Shown here: positions 8,414 through 16,413 of the stretch, piece after piece | Layout of the letters: each line of letters starts with the position of its first letter | Position numbering within the stretch: the first letter of the stretch is position 1 | NCBI RefSeq assembly: GCF_003289945.1 | Contig: NZ_QMBP01000010.1 | Location: forward strand, 62,001-126,000 | Reading direction: 5' to 3' | DNA from: Mesorhizobium hawassense | GTDB lineage: Bacteria; Pseudomonadota; Alphaproteobacteria; Rhizobiales; Rhizobiaceae | DNA: 64,000 nucleotides | The notes under the pieces: generated by a model | The model's database searches: none | What the model saw: only the letters and a program-made list of their open reading frames with translations | Told to the model about the DNA's origin: nothing | Made by a program: the position numbers and the translations under genes

Positions 8414-8869
8414 ATGGCAAAGGCACCGCGCAAACAACGCCTGTCCGTCTATCTCGATCCGAGGGTGATGAGCAGGCTGGCCGAACATGCGGCGCGCCGT
8501 GATCTTTCACGGTCGCTCGTCGCCGAGGCGGCCATCGAGTCGTTCCTCTCTCCCGATGCCGCCGAGAGGCAGGAGGCGGCGATTACCAAGCGGCTCGACC
8601 AGCTCGATCGCCGTATGACGCGCCAGGAGCGCGATCTGGCAATTGCCGTTGAGACGCTCGCCGTTTTTGTCCGCTTCTGGCTGGCGACAACCCCGGCTCT
8701 GCCCGAGCCCGCGGCGCAGGCTGCTCACGCCAAGGCTGGCGAGCGCTATGATGCCTTCGTCACAGCGCTCGGCCGGCGTCTGGCGAAAGGACCGAAGCTC
8801 CGGCAAGAAATCAGTGAGGACATCGACGCCGGTTTCGATACACTCAAGACCGGCGTGCCCGGGCAATAA
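8414..8869 (+). CDS. CopG-like ribbon-helix-helix protein
   Basis: 151 residues from the ATG at 8414, seven bases after the traG stop. Residues 8-45 form a ribbon-helix-helix: a QRLSVYLDPRVMSRL strand and helix, then SRSLVAEAAIESFL. The next 40 residues are a predicted coiled coil, followed by a hydrophobic VETLAVFVRFWLA segment near residue 80 that could touch the membrane. Family members sit regularly between traG and trbB and may regulate transfer genes or belong to the relaxosome; the actual role is unknown. Here the usual direct link to trbB is broken by hipBA. Confidence 0.8.
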   Translation: MAKAPRKQRLSVYLDPRVMSRLAEHAARRDLSRSLVAEAAIESFLSPDAAERQEAAITKRLDQLDRRMTRQERDLAIAVETLAVFVRFWLATTPALPEPAAQAAHAKAGERYDAFVTALGRRLAKGPKLRQEISEDIDAGFDTLKTGVPGQ

Positions 8870-8928
8870 TTGAACGGTCGGATTGCGGGCGCCGCAGATC
8901 GGCGGATCGCCGGCGACACGGCCAGTGC

Positions 8929-10173
8929 TCAGGCCTCGGCGATCAGCGCAAGGTTTTGCAGGTGAGCGTCTATCGTGTCGGCGACGGAGCACGCGATGGG
9001 AAGCGTCTTCTTCGCCTCGGGCCATTCGTCGCGGAAGCGGGTGACGGTTTCGCGCGCCGTATCGACGACCAGCTTCTCGGGCAGGTGCGCCTTGGCCGCG
9101 AGGTAACGGAGCTCGTCGAACGAGAGCTCGCGCATGCGCTTGGTGCGGGCATATTTGATGGCGGCGAACTCGTCCGGCATGTAGGGAATTGTCGATAGGA
9201 AATCATAGGCTGGGGCGAGCGCCGCCGTGCGCCGATCGGGATAGATCACCGACCAGTTCTTGAGGTGCATGTCGGCATTGCCGATCAGCGTGTTGAAGAC
9301 GAGCCGGCGGATGAACTCGGAGGCGCTGTCGTCTCCGGCCTCAACGCCAAGCACGGTCGCAATGTTGCGTGCGCTTGCGCGCTTGTATTTGTCGTCCGGC
9401 CAGACGCCGAACACCTGGGCGAAATCCTCGATATGCACCGGACCGTCGCCGCTGCGGTCGAAGCGCCGGATGGCCAGTGCCTGGCCCTTCATACTGCGCA
9501 TTCCTTCGGGAAGGCCGTCGATCGCATCGACGTCGAGGAGTTGCACCTCTGGCACGTCCATGCCGAGCTTGGCCGCAAGACTCATCATCGAGAATTCATT
9601 CTCGGGCACGCCGTCGTAGAGCTGTGAGGGCAGTTTGACGATCCACGAACCGCCGACGCCGTCAGCGGGGATCGTAAGCCCGCCGCCCTTTCCGGTGTTC
9701 CTCACCGCCGAAAACTTCAACTGCACGCCCGCGAGTGAAAATCGCAGGGCATTGGTCCGGCGCGCGCGGCGTGCTCCCGCGTCGCCCTCCTCCCTCAGAT
9801 CTGGCCAGGCTTCTGCGTCCGCCGGCACGATGGTGAGCGCACCGGGAAGGTCGCGGCCGAGAACCCAGAGCAGGAAGAATTCGCGCTTTTCGCTCACGCC
9901 CGCGCGCTCTGCAAGGTAGGCCCGCAGCGGCCCTTCCGGCAGGAGGTTCGCAAAGAACGGAGGAACCCTGACATTGAACGGTCGGAATTCGGTCAGGAGC
10001 TGCCCGTACTGGTCCACGAACGACAGGCTGAGCGTGGGCCGCTCGGGATTGTCGATGTAGGCCTTGTCGAAGGCAAACAGAGTACGATCGCCCGGAATGA
10101 GCGTGAGCGTTGCGATCTTCTCGCCATAGAGGCGGACATCGAGGACGGAAACGTCAGGCATCCTCGTTCTCAT
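8929..10173 (-). CDS. hipA: HipA-family kinase toxin
   Basis: 414 residues, near the 440 of E. coli HipA. The N-terminal subdomain (residues 1-110) carries the FNVRVPPFFANLLPEGPLR segment typical of HipA. The kinase part has SWIVKLPS near residue 180, the catalytic loop GNADMHLKNW near residue 297 and the metal-binding APAYDFLST near residue 317. HipA phosphorylates glutamyl-tRNA synthetase and arrests translation; the substrate here is not shown. Its start overlaps the end of hipB by about 20 bases; an in-frame ATG at 10161 is an alternative start. The pair lies antisense to the transfer operon. Confidence 0.9.
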   Translation of the reverse strand: MRTRMPDVSVLDVRLYGEKIATLTLIPGDRTLFAFDKAYIDNPERPTLSLSFVDQYGQLLTEFRPFNVRVPPFFANLLPEGPLRAYLAERAGVSEKREFFLLWVLGRDLPGALTIVPADAEAWPDLREEGDAGARRARRTNALRFSLAGVQLKFSAVRNTGKGGGLTIPADGVGGSWIVKLPSQLYDGVPENEFSMMSLAAKLGMDVPEVQLLDVDAIDGLPEGMRSMKGQALAIRRFDRSGDGPVHIEDFAQVFGVWPDDKYKRASARNIATVLGVEAGDDSASEFIRRLVFNTLIGNADMHLKNWSVIYPDRRTAALAPAYDFLSTIPYMPDEFAAIKYARTKRMRELSFDELRYLAAKAHLPEKLVVDTARETVTRFRDEWPEAKKTLPIACSVADTIDAHLQNLALIAEA

Positions 10174-10738
10174 CGTCGAGTTGGTATGCGGGGCGGGGCA
10201 TTTCGGGGAGCGCGTGGGCGATCCTGTTGCGCAGTGTTCTAAGCTGCTTGGAGGCGCGCTCGATGGCAGCGGCCGCGCCAGCGCCGGCCGGCAGCTTCAT
10301 CAGCTTTTCGGCGATGGCACGCAGCGTGTCGAGATCGGTTTTGCCCAACCGAAAGTTCGCAAGCTCGCGCAGCGTCTGATCGAGACGCTTGAATTCGCCA
10401 GCGTCGGGATGGTCGCGATGCAGCCTTGCAAGGGCAGCCTGGGCGCGATTGAACACCACGGAGCGCTGGCGGTCTTCGCTGCTGAGCGTTGCGTAAGCGT
10501 TGCTGACGACGGCTTCGACCGCGGCCAAGGCCTTGCGCGGAACCAGGACCAGTTCGTAGTCGAGCGCTCGTGCGAGTTCAACCAGGCTCGAAAGCCTGAG
10601 GTCGGTCCCACCATTTTCAATCTTCGAAATATGGCTTTGCGGAACGCCAATGCGAGCGCTGAGGTCGCGCTGGCTCAGCCCGCTCTGCTCGCGGGCGTTG
10701 CGGAGCGTTTGGAGAATTTCGTCCGTCGAATAGAGCAT
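10154..10738 (-). CDS. hipB: HipB-like antitoxin with long C-terminal extension
   Basis: 194 residues from the ATG at 10738 (a further-upstream in-frame start at 10759 would overlap an operator). Residues 5-65 are an XRE helix-turn-helix with QSGLSQRDLSARIGVPQSHISK as the core (residues about 14-35). E. coli HipB has 88 residues; this one has about 110 more. That extension is helical and ends with LRNRIAHALPEMP, in which RNRIAH fits the RX4H pattern of HEPN domains, a weak similarity. It should neutralise HipA and repress the operon through the three operators just upstream. Confidence 0.85.
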   Translation of the reverse strand: MLYSTDEILQTLRNAREQSGLSQRDLSARIGVPQSHISKIENGGTDLRLSSLVELARALDYELVLVPRKALAAVEAVVSNAYATLSSEDRQRSVVFNRAQAALARLHRDHPDAGEFKRLDQTLRELANFRLGKTDLDTLRAIAEKLMKLPAGAGAAAAIERASKQLRTLRNRIAHALPEMPRPAYQLDDENEDA

Positions 10739-10739
10739 T

Positions 10740-10832
10740 GATATGCCTCTACATATCATTTTCCGAATGGGATATGCGTAAATATATCATTTCGTGGAGG
10801 ATTTTGCAAATACCGATATGTAAAAACATATC
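10740..10832. promoter_or_regulatory. hipBA operator array, three 18-bp inverted repeats
   Basis: Three inverted repeats of the form GATATG-N6-CATATC lie directly upstream of hipB: 10740-10757 and 10815-10832 are perfect, and 10771-10788 has TATATC as its right arm. Start-to-start distances are 31 and 44 bases, about three and four helical turns, so the sites face the same side of the helix. HipB of E. coli binds comparable short palindromes. The first site lies within a few bases of the hipB start, so repression there could block the promoter or its leader. Confidence 0.8.
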
Positions 10833-11134
10833 GAAGCGCTGCAACGATCTATTATCATAGATCAGGCCTCCCCAACCTGTCGAGGCTGGCAGGAGAGACT
10901 TGGAGGGCGGCGTCGCCAACACGGCAACGCCGTTGAGTCGGCGCCGCGGCTGCACCGGCACAGATCTGGCGCGAAATCTGCAATCCGGCCCGCCGGACCG
11001 AACCGCCGACCGCTTGTATTTGCACGCTACGCTACGACGCCTCGACAAAGGTGTTGAATCCACTCGAGATGCGGCTCTCTTAATCATCCCCGTTCTGGGG
11101 CGTTCATCTTTCCCCGGGTCGAAACGGGGACAGA
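10833..11134. other. Intergenic region between hipB and trbB
   Basis: About 300 bases with no convincing gene. Since hipBA points the other way, this region must carry the promoter of the downstream trb operon unless transcription reads through from copG. An AACGGGGACAG sequence just before the trbB ATG at 11135 provides a ribosome-binding site. I could not recognise a clear promoter or a lux-box-like element. Confidence 0.4.
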
Positions 11135-12151
11135 ATGGCGACTTCGCATCACAGTTCAGAAGGCCTCGCGCGCGGCGCACGCATGCTGCGCACAGCGCTC
11201 GGACCCGCGATCGCAAGCTATCTCGACGATCAGGGCATCGTCGAAGTCATGCTCAATCCCGATGGCCGTTTGTGGATCGACCGGTTGTCGCACGGACTCT
11301 CCGATACAGGCGAGCGCCTGTCGGCAGCTGACGGCGAGCGCATCGTTCGCCTTGTTGCTCATCATGTCGGTGCCGAAGTCCATGCCGGCGCGCCACGCGT
11401 CTCGGCCGAGCTGCCCGAGACCGGGGAGCGGTTCGAGGGGCTTCTTCCTCCAGTGGTCGCAGCGCCCGCCTTCGCGATCCGCAAGCCTGCCGTCGCCATC
11501 TTCACCCTCGAAGACTATGTCGCGGCCGGGATCATGTCGGCGTGCCAGGCGGACGCACTTCTGTTGGGCGTTGCCAACCGCGCGAACATCTTGGTCGCTG
11601 GCGGCACATCCACGGGCAAGACCACGCTGATCAACGCGCTGCTGGCCGAAGTTGCCAAGACCGCCGATCGCGTCGTCATCATCGAGGATACGCGCGAGCT
11701 GCAATGCGCAGCACCCAATCTCGTGGCGATGCGAACGAAAGACGGCGTCGCATCTCTATCTGATCTTGTTCGCTCATCGCTGCGCCTGCGCCCCGACCGC
11801 ATTCCGGTCGGCGAAGTGCGTGGGGCCGAGGCGCTCGAGTTGCTCAAGGCCTGGGGCACCGGCCACCCCGGCGGCCTCGGCACGATCCATGCCGGCAGCG
11901 CGATTGGCGCGCTGCGACGGATGGAACAGCTCATCCAGGAAGCTGTCGTCACGGTTCCCCGCGCGCTGATCGCCGAAACGATCGACCTGGTTGCCGTCCT
12001 TTCCGGGCGCGGCTCCGCGCGCCGGCTGTCCGAACTCGCCCGTGTCGATGGCCTTCGCCCGGACGGCGATTACCGGGTCGCGCCAGCCGCCCTCGAGGGC
12101 GACGACAGCCCGACCTTGCCCATCCAAAGCCCTGAAGGAGAAAATCCGTGA
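11135..12151 (+). CDS. trbB: TrbB, VirB11-like conjugation ATPase
   Basis: 338 residues. The Walker A motif GGTSTGKT is at residues 156-163, followed by VVIIEDTREL, the RLRPDRIPVGEVRG segment and GHPGGLGTIHAG, the standard VirB11/TrbB motifs. It is a cytoplasmic hexameric ATPase that powers pilus assembly and substrate transfer. Its stop overlaps the GTG start of trbC (GTGA). It is the first gene of the trb operon, which is separated from copG here by the hipBA insertion. Confidence 0.95.
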   Translation: MATSHHSSEGLARGARMLRTALGPAIASYLDDQGIVEVMLNPDGRLWIDRLSHGLSDTGERLSAADGERIVRLVAHHVGAEVHAGAPRVSAELPETGERFEGLLPPVVAAPAFAIRKPAVAIFTLEDYVAAGIMSACQADALLLGVANRANILVAGGTSTGKTTLINALLAEVAKTADRVVIIEDTRELQCAAPNLVAMRTKDGVASLSDLVRSSLRLRPDRIPVGEVRGAEALELLKAWGTGHPGGLGTIHAGSAIGALRRMEQLIQEAVVTVPRALIAETIDLVAVLSGRGSARRLSELARVDGLRPDGDYRVAPAALEGDDSPTLPIQSPEGENP

Positions 12152-12480
12152 TCCAACGCCTGCGCCTCGCGCGCCATCGTCTCGCCATGACCCTTTCCGT
12201 TCCCACGCTCATCCTGGCGATGGCCGCGCCCGCTTTTGCCTCCGGCTCGTCGATGCCGTGGGAACAGCCGCTGCAACAGATACTCCAGTCGATCGAAGGC
12301 CCAGTCGCCAAGATCATGGCGGTGATCATCATCATCGTCACCGGCCTGACGCTCGCCTTCGGCGACACGTCGGGTGGCTTCCGCCGGCTCATCCAGATCG
12401 TGTTCGGCCTGTCCATCGCTTTCGCGGCGTCGAGCTTCTTCCTGTCGTTCTTCTCGTTCGGCGGCGGAGCGCTGATCTGA
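12148..12480 (+). CDS. trbC: TrbC, conjugative pilin precursor
   Basis: 110 residues from the GTG at 12148. A signal peptide runs to about the PAFASGSS site (residues 26-34), followed by two hydrophobic segments (about 55-72 and 82-105), the normal layout of TrbC/VirB2 pilins. It should be trimmed and cyclised by TraF, encoded in the same region. It overlaps trbB by four bases and shares its last base with the trbD start. Confidence 0.92.
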   Translation: MIQRLRLARHRLAMTLSVPTLILAMAAPAFASGSSMPWEQPLQQILQSIEGPVAKIMAVIIIIVTGLTLAFGDTSGGFRRLIQIVFGLSIAFAASSFFLSFFSFGGGALI

Positions 12481-12776
12481 TGGCGGGTTCGGTCGAACAG
12501 GGCGGGTCAATGCCGCACTACGCAGTGCCGGGCTATGCGGTCCCCGTGCACCGGGCACTGACCGAGCCGATCCTGCTCGGTGGCGCTCCGCGCGCCATTG
12601 CGATCATGAACGGGACGCTCGCGGGCGCCGTAGGGCTGGGATTGCGTCTGTGGCTCGTCGGCATCGCCATCTGGGCGATCGGCCACGTTGCCGCCGTCTG
12701 GGCCGCCAAGCGCGATCCGCTTTTCGTCGACGTCGTTCGCCGGCATCTGCGCATCCCGGCGCATCTCACGGTCTGA
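12480..12776 (+). CDS. trbD: TrbD, VirB3-like inner-membrane protein
   Basis: 98 residues from the ATG at 12480, which overlaps the trbC stop (TGATG). The VPVHRALTEPILLGGAPR segment before a pair of membrane helices (about residues 40-75) is typical of TrbD/VirB3, as is the KRDPLFVDVVRRHL C terminus. It works with TrbE in pilus biogenesis. A 12-base gap precedes trbE. Confidence 0.9.
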   Translation: MAGSVEQGGSMPHYAVPGYAVPVHRALTEPILLGGAPRAIAIMNGTLAGAVGLGLRLWLVGIAIWAIGHVAAVWAAKRDPLFVDVVRRHLRIPAHLTV

Positions 12777-12788
12777 GGGGGCCATCGG

Positions 12789-15257
12789 ATGATGAATCTT
12801 GCCGAATATCGCAATCGCAGCAGCCGGCTCGCCGACTTCCTGCCCTGGGTGGCATTGGTCGGCGCCGGCGTCGTCCTTAACAAAGACGGCAGCTTCCAGC
12901 GCACCGCGCGCTTTCGCGGTCCTGATCTCGACAGCGCCGTTCCGGCCGAATTGGTTGCCGTCGCCGGCCGCCTCAACAATGCCTTTCGCCGTCTCGGCTC
13001 CGGCTGGGCGATCTTCGTGGAGGCGCAACGCCATGCATCGACCCGCTATCCCGACAGCCGCTTTCCGGATGCGGCATCGACGCTTGTCGATGCGGAGCGT
13101 AAGGCAGGCTTCGAGGAGGCCGGCGCTCATTTCGAGTCAAGCTACTTCCTGACGCTGACCTATCTTGCGCCCGCCGAAGATTCCGCGCGAGCGGAAAGCT
13201 GGCTCTACGAAGGCCGCGAGAAGAGGGGCCTCGACCCCAATGCGGTGCTGACCGGGTTCGCCGATCGCAGCGACCGCGTCCTTCGCCTCGTCGAAGCCCT
13301 CATGCCGGAGTGCTGCTGGCTCGATGACGCCGAGACGCTGACCTATCTTCATGGCTGCGTCTCGACCAGTCGCCACCGTGTCCGCGTTCCCGAAACCCCG
13401 ATGTATCTCGATGCCATGCTGGCCGACCAGCCGCTGACCGGCGGGCTCGAGCCGCGGCTTGGCGCGTCGCATCTGCGCATTCTCACGGTCACGGGGTTCC
13501 CGACCGCGACCACGCCGGGTCTGCTCGACGAATTAAACCGGCTGGCGTTTCCGTATCGCTGGTCGACACGCGCGATCTTGCTCGACAAGACGGATGCGAC
13601 CAGGCTGCTGACAAGGATCCGGCGTCAATGGTTCGCCAAGCGCAAATCGGTCGCCGCGATCCTGAAGGAAGTCATGACCAACGAGGCGTCCGCCCTCGTG
13701 GACACCGACGCCGCAAACAAGGCCGCCGACGCCGACATGGCGCTGCAGGAACTCGGCGCCGACTATGCCGGCATGGCCTATGTCACCGCGACAGTGACTG
13801 TTTGGGATGATGATCCCGGCATTGCCGACGAAAAACTGCGCCTGGTCGAAAAGGTCATCCAGGGCCGCGATTTCACGGCGATCATCGAAACCATCAACGC
13901 CGTCGACGCCTGGCTCGGCAGCCTGCCTGGTCATGTCTACGCCAACGTCCGCCAACCTCCCATCTCCACGCTTAATCTCGCCCACATCATCCCGCTTTCC
14001 GCGGTGTGGGCGGGCGAGGTGCGGGACGAGCATTTTGCAGCGCCCCCTCTGCTCTTCGGCAAGACCGAAGGCTCGACCCCGTTCCGGCTTTCGCTTCACG
14101 TCGGCGATGTCGGCCATACGCTGATCGTCGGCCCGACCGGCGCGGGCAAGTCCGTGCTTTTGGCACTGATGGCGCTGCAGTTCCGCCGCTACGCAGGCTC
14201 GCAGGTTTTTGCCTTCGATTTCGGCGGCTCGATCCGCGCCGCTGCACTCGCCATGGGCGGCGACTGGCATGATCTCGGCGGTGACCTCAGCGATGGGGCG
14301 ATCGACAGCGTCAGCCTTCAACCGTTCGCCCGCATACATGATGTTCCCGAGCGTGCCTGGGCCGCCGACTGGATCGTGGCGATCCTGACGCGCGAGAATG
14401 TGGCGATCACGCCTGAGGTCAAGGAGCATATCTGGACGGCGTTGAACTCGCTGGCGTCCGCGCCAGTCGAGGAGCGCACCATCACCGGTCTGGTCGTCCT
14501 GCTGCAATCAAATGATCTCAAGCAGGCGTTGCGCCCCTATTGCGTCGGCGGTCCATACGGGCGCTTGCTCGATGCCGAGCGCGAGCATCTCGGATCGGCG
14601 TCGGTCCAGGCATTCGAAACCGAAGGGCTGATCGGAACGGATGCTGCGCCCGCCGTCCTGTCCTATCTCTTCCATCGCATCGAGGATCGTCTCGATGGCT
14701 CGCCAACCCTTCTCATCATCGACGAGGGCTGGCTTGCGCTGGACGATGAGGGCTTTGCCGGCCAGCTCCGCGAATGGCTGAAGACGCTGCGCAAGAAGAA
14801 CGCCAGCGTCATCTTCGCCACGCAGTCGCTCAGCGACATCGATGGCTCGGCGATCGCGCCGGCGATCATCGAGAGCTGCCAGACCCGGCTTCTCCTGCCC
14901 AATGAGCGCGCCATCGAGCCGCAGGTCACGGCGATCTACCGCCGCTTCGGCCTCAACGACCGGCAGATCGAGATCATCGCCCGGGCGATGCCGAAGCGTG
15001 ACTACTACTGCCAGTCCCGGCGCGGCAACCGGCTGTTCGAGCTCGGCCTGTCGGATGTGGCACTCGCGCTTTGCGCTGTATCCGCAAAGACCGACCAGGC
15101 CGCGATTGCCCGCATCGTCGCCGAGCACGGCCGCGACGGGTTCCTCGCAGCCTGGCTCAACCACCGTGGCGTCGGCTGGGCCGCTGAACTCGTTCCCGAC
15201 CTAACCAGCCCCGCCCTCACCAACCCCGCCCTCACCAACAAGGAGAAGTCCCCGTGA
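12789..15257 (+). CDS. trbE: TrbE, VirB4-like conjugation ATPase
   Basis: 822 residues, normal for TrbE. The N-terminal CagE/VirB4 domain begins MMNLAEYRNRSSRLADFLPW. The Walker A motif GPTGAGKS is near residue 450, Walker B LLIIDEGWLALDD near residue 640, and KNASVIFATQSLSDI follows. It is the large ATPase of the transfer channel at the inner membrane. A run of near-repeats encoding ALTNPALTN closes the protein just before trbJ, whose start it overlaps by four bases. Confidence 0.95.
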   Translation: MMNLAEYRNRSSRLADFLPWVALVGAGVVLNKDGSFQRTARFRGPDLDSAVPAELVAVAGRLNNAFRRLGSGWAIFVEAQRHASTRYPDSRFPDAASTLVDAERKAGFEEAGAHFESSYFLTLTYLAPAEDSARAESWLYEGREKRGLDPNAVLTGFADRSDRVLRLVEALMPECCWLDDAETLTYLHGCVSTSRHRVRVPETPMYLDAMLADQPLTGGLEPRLGASHLRILTVTGFPTATTPGLLDELNRLAFPYRWSTRAILLDKTDATRLLTRIRRQWFAKRKSVAAILKEVMTNEASALVDTDAANKAADADMALQELGADYAGMAYVTATVTVWDDDPGIADEKLRLVEKVIQGRDFTAIIETINAVDAWLGSLPGHVYANVRQPPISTLNLAHIIPLSAVWAGEVRDEHFAAPPLLFGKTEGSTPFRLSLHVGDVGHTLIVGPTGAGKSVLLALMALQFRRYAGSQVFAFDFGGSIRAAALAMGGDWHDLGGDLSDGAIDSVSLQPFARIHDVPERAWAADWIVAILTRENVAITPEVKEHIWTALNSLASAPVEERTITGLVVLLQSNDLKQALRPYCVGGPYGRLLDAEREHLGSASVQAFETEGLIGTDAAPAVLSYLFHRIEDRLDGSPTLLIIDEGWLALDDEGFAGQLREWLKTLRKKNASVIFATQSLSDIDGSAIAPAIIESCQTRLLLPNERAIEPQVTAIYRRFGLNDRQIEIIARAMPKRDYYCQSRRGNRLFELGLSDVALALCAVSAKTDQAAIARIVAEHGRDGFLAAWLNHRGVGWAAELVPDLTSPALTNPALTNKEKSP

Positions 15258-16012
15258 AACTGCGCCATTCCATTGGCATGCGGCTCGCTGCCGCCCTGCT
15301 AGTCGCTCCCGCTGCGCTCTCACCGATGCTGGCGACGCCGGCACATGCCTTCATCGTGTTCGATCCCTCGAACTATTCGCAAAACGTCCTGACGGCGGCG
15401 CGCTCGCTCGAGCAGATCACCAACCAGATCACCTCGCTTCAGAACCAAGCGCAGATGCTCATCAACCAGGCGCGCAATCTCGCAAGCCTGCCGTTCTCCT
15501 CGCTGCAGCAGCTCGAGCAGTCGGTGCAGCGTACGCAGCAATTGCTGGGTCAAGCGCAGAACGTTGCCTATGACGTCCAGCAGATTGATCAGGCCTTCCA
15601 GCAGAAATACGGCAACGTCTCGCTGTCGGCTTCGGATCAGCAACTCGTCACTGAGGCGCGCTCGCGCTGGGGCAACACGGTTGGTGGCCTTCAGGACGCC
15701 ATGCGTGTGCAGGCTGGCGTCGTCGGCAACATCGACACCAATCGCAACGAGATGTCGGCGCTGGTCAGCCAGAGCCAGGGTGCAACCGGAGCGCTTCAGG
15801 CAACACAGGCCGGCAACCAGCTCCTCGCGCTTCAGGCGCAGCAGCTCGCCGATCTCACCGCTGTCGTCGCGGCGAATGGTCGGGCGCAGGCGTTGCAATC
15901 GGCCGAGCAGGCCACCGCCGCCGACCAGGGCCGCGAGCAGCGCCGCCGCTTCCTGACGCAGGGCTCCGGCTACCAGCCCGGCAGTGCGCAGATGTTCTAT
16001 GGCAAGAACTGA
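15254..16012 (+). CDS. trbJ: TrbJ, VirB5-like conjugation protein
   Basis: 252 residues from the GTG at 15254. A signal peptide ends near PAHAFIVFDP (about residue 32). The rest is helical and glutamine-rich, with the LEQITNQITSLQNQAQML segment near residue 51 typical of TrbJ. VirB5-like proteins sit at the pilus tip or in the periplasm. It is in frame-overlap with trbE and is followed after 10 bases by a trbK-type gene. Confidence 0.92.
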   Translation: MKLRHSIGMRLAAALLVAPAALSPMLATPAHAFIVFDPSNYSQNVLTAARSLEQITNQITSLQNQAQMLINQARNLASLPFSSLQQLEQSVQRTQQLLGQAQNVAYDVQQIDQAFQQKYGNVSLSASDQQLVTEARSRWGNTVGGLQDAMRVQAGVVGNIDTNRNEMSALVSQSQGATGALQATQAGNQLLALQAQQLADLTAVVAANGRAQALQSAEQATAADQGREQRRRFLTQGSGYQPGSAQMFYGKN

Positions 16013-16022
16013 GGCCGGCCCG

Positions 16023-16412
16023 ATGGATGGCAAGATCCTCGCTCGCATCGGCGCGGTCGTCTTTGTCGCGGTCGCTCTGACAGTGACCGCGATCGAGATG
16101 AGCAGCAAGGACGACGAGCCTGACGTCCGTGCGGCGCGGGACCGTTCCATCGCGGCGCAAGATCCGCTCGCGGCCGAATTGCGCCGCTGTTCCGGGATCG
16201 GCGAGGCCGGCGATCCCGGCTGTCTGAAGGCGTGGGCAGAAAGCCGGCGCCGGTTTCTCGGTCAACGTGACACGGCAACCGCGCCTGCTCCGGTAGCGCC
16301 GACCACGCTGTTTCCGAATGTGCCGGCGTCAGCCGACCGGAAAGAACGGGAGCAGCCGGATGTGACCGCTCCCGCGATGCAGGTCGAGCCGTCCTGGCCG
16401 GAGGCTCGCTGA
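16023..16412 (+). CDS. TrbK-type small membrane protein, putative entry exclusion
   Basis: 129 residues from the ATG at 16023. One N-terminal membrane segment (residues 6-24) is followed by a short periplasmic region with the segment RRCSGIGEAGDPGCLKAW near residue 55, the two cysteines being typical of the alternative TrbK proteins of this operon type. The C-terminal half is proline-rich and variable. Entry exclusion is the family annotation and rests on position rather than experiment. The trbL start follows one base after the stop. Confidence 0.75.
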   Translation: MDGKILARIGAVVFVAVALTVTAIEMSSKDDEPDVRAARDRSIAAQDPLAAELRRCSGIGEAGDPGCLKAWAESRRRFLGQRDTATAPAPVAPTTLFPNVPASADRKEREQPDVTAPAMQVEPSWPEAR

Positions 16413-16413
16413 C

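Noticed and set aside
13533..14507. A 324-codon minus-strand frame within trbE
   Set aside because: Antisense to well-conserved TrbE motifs and without a domain of its own.
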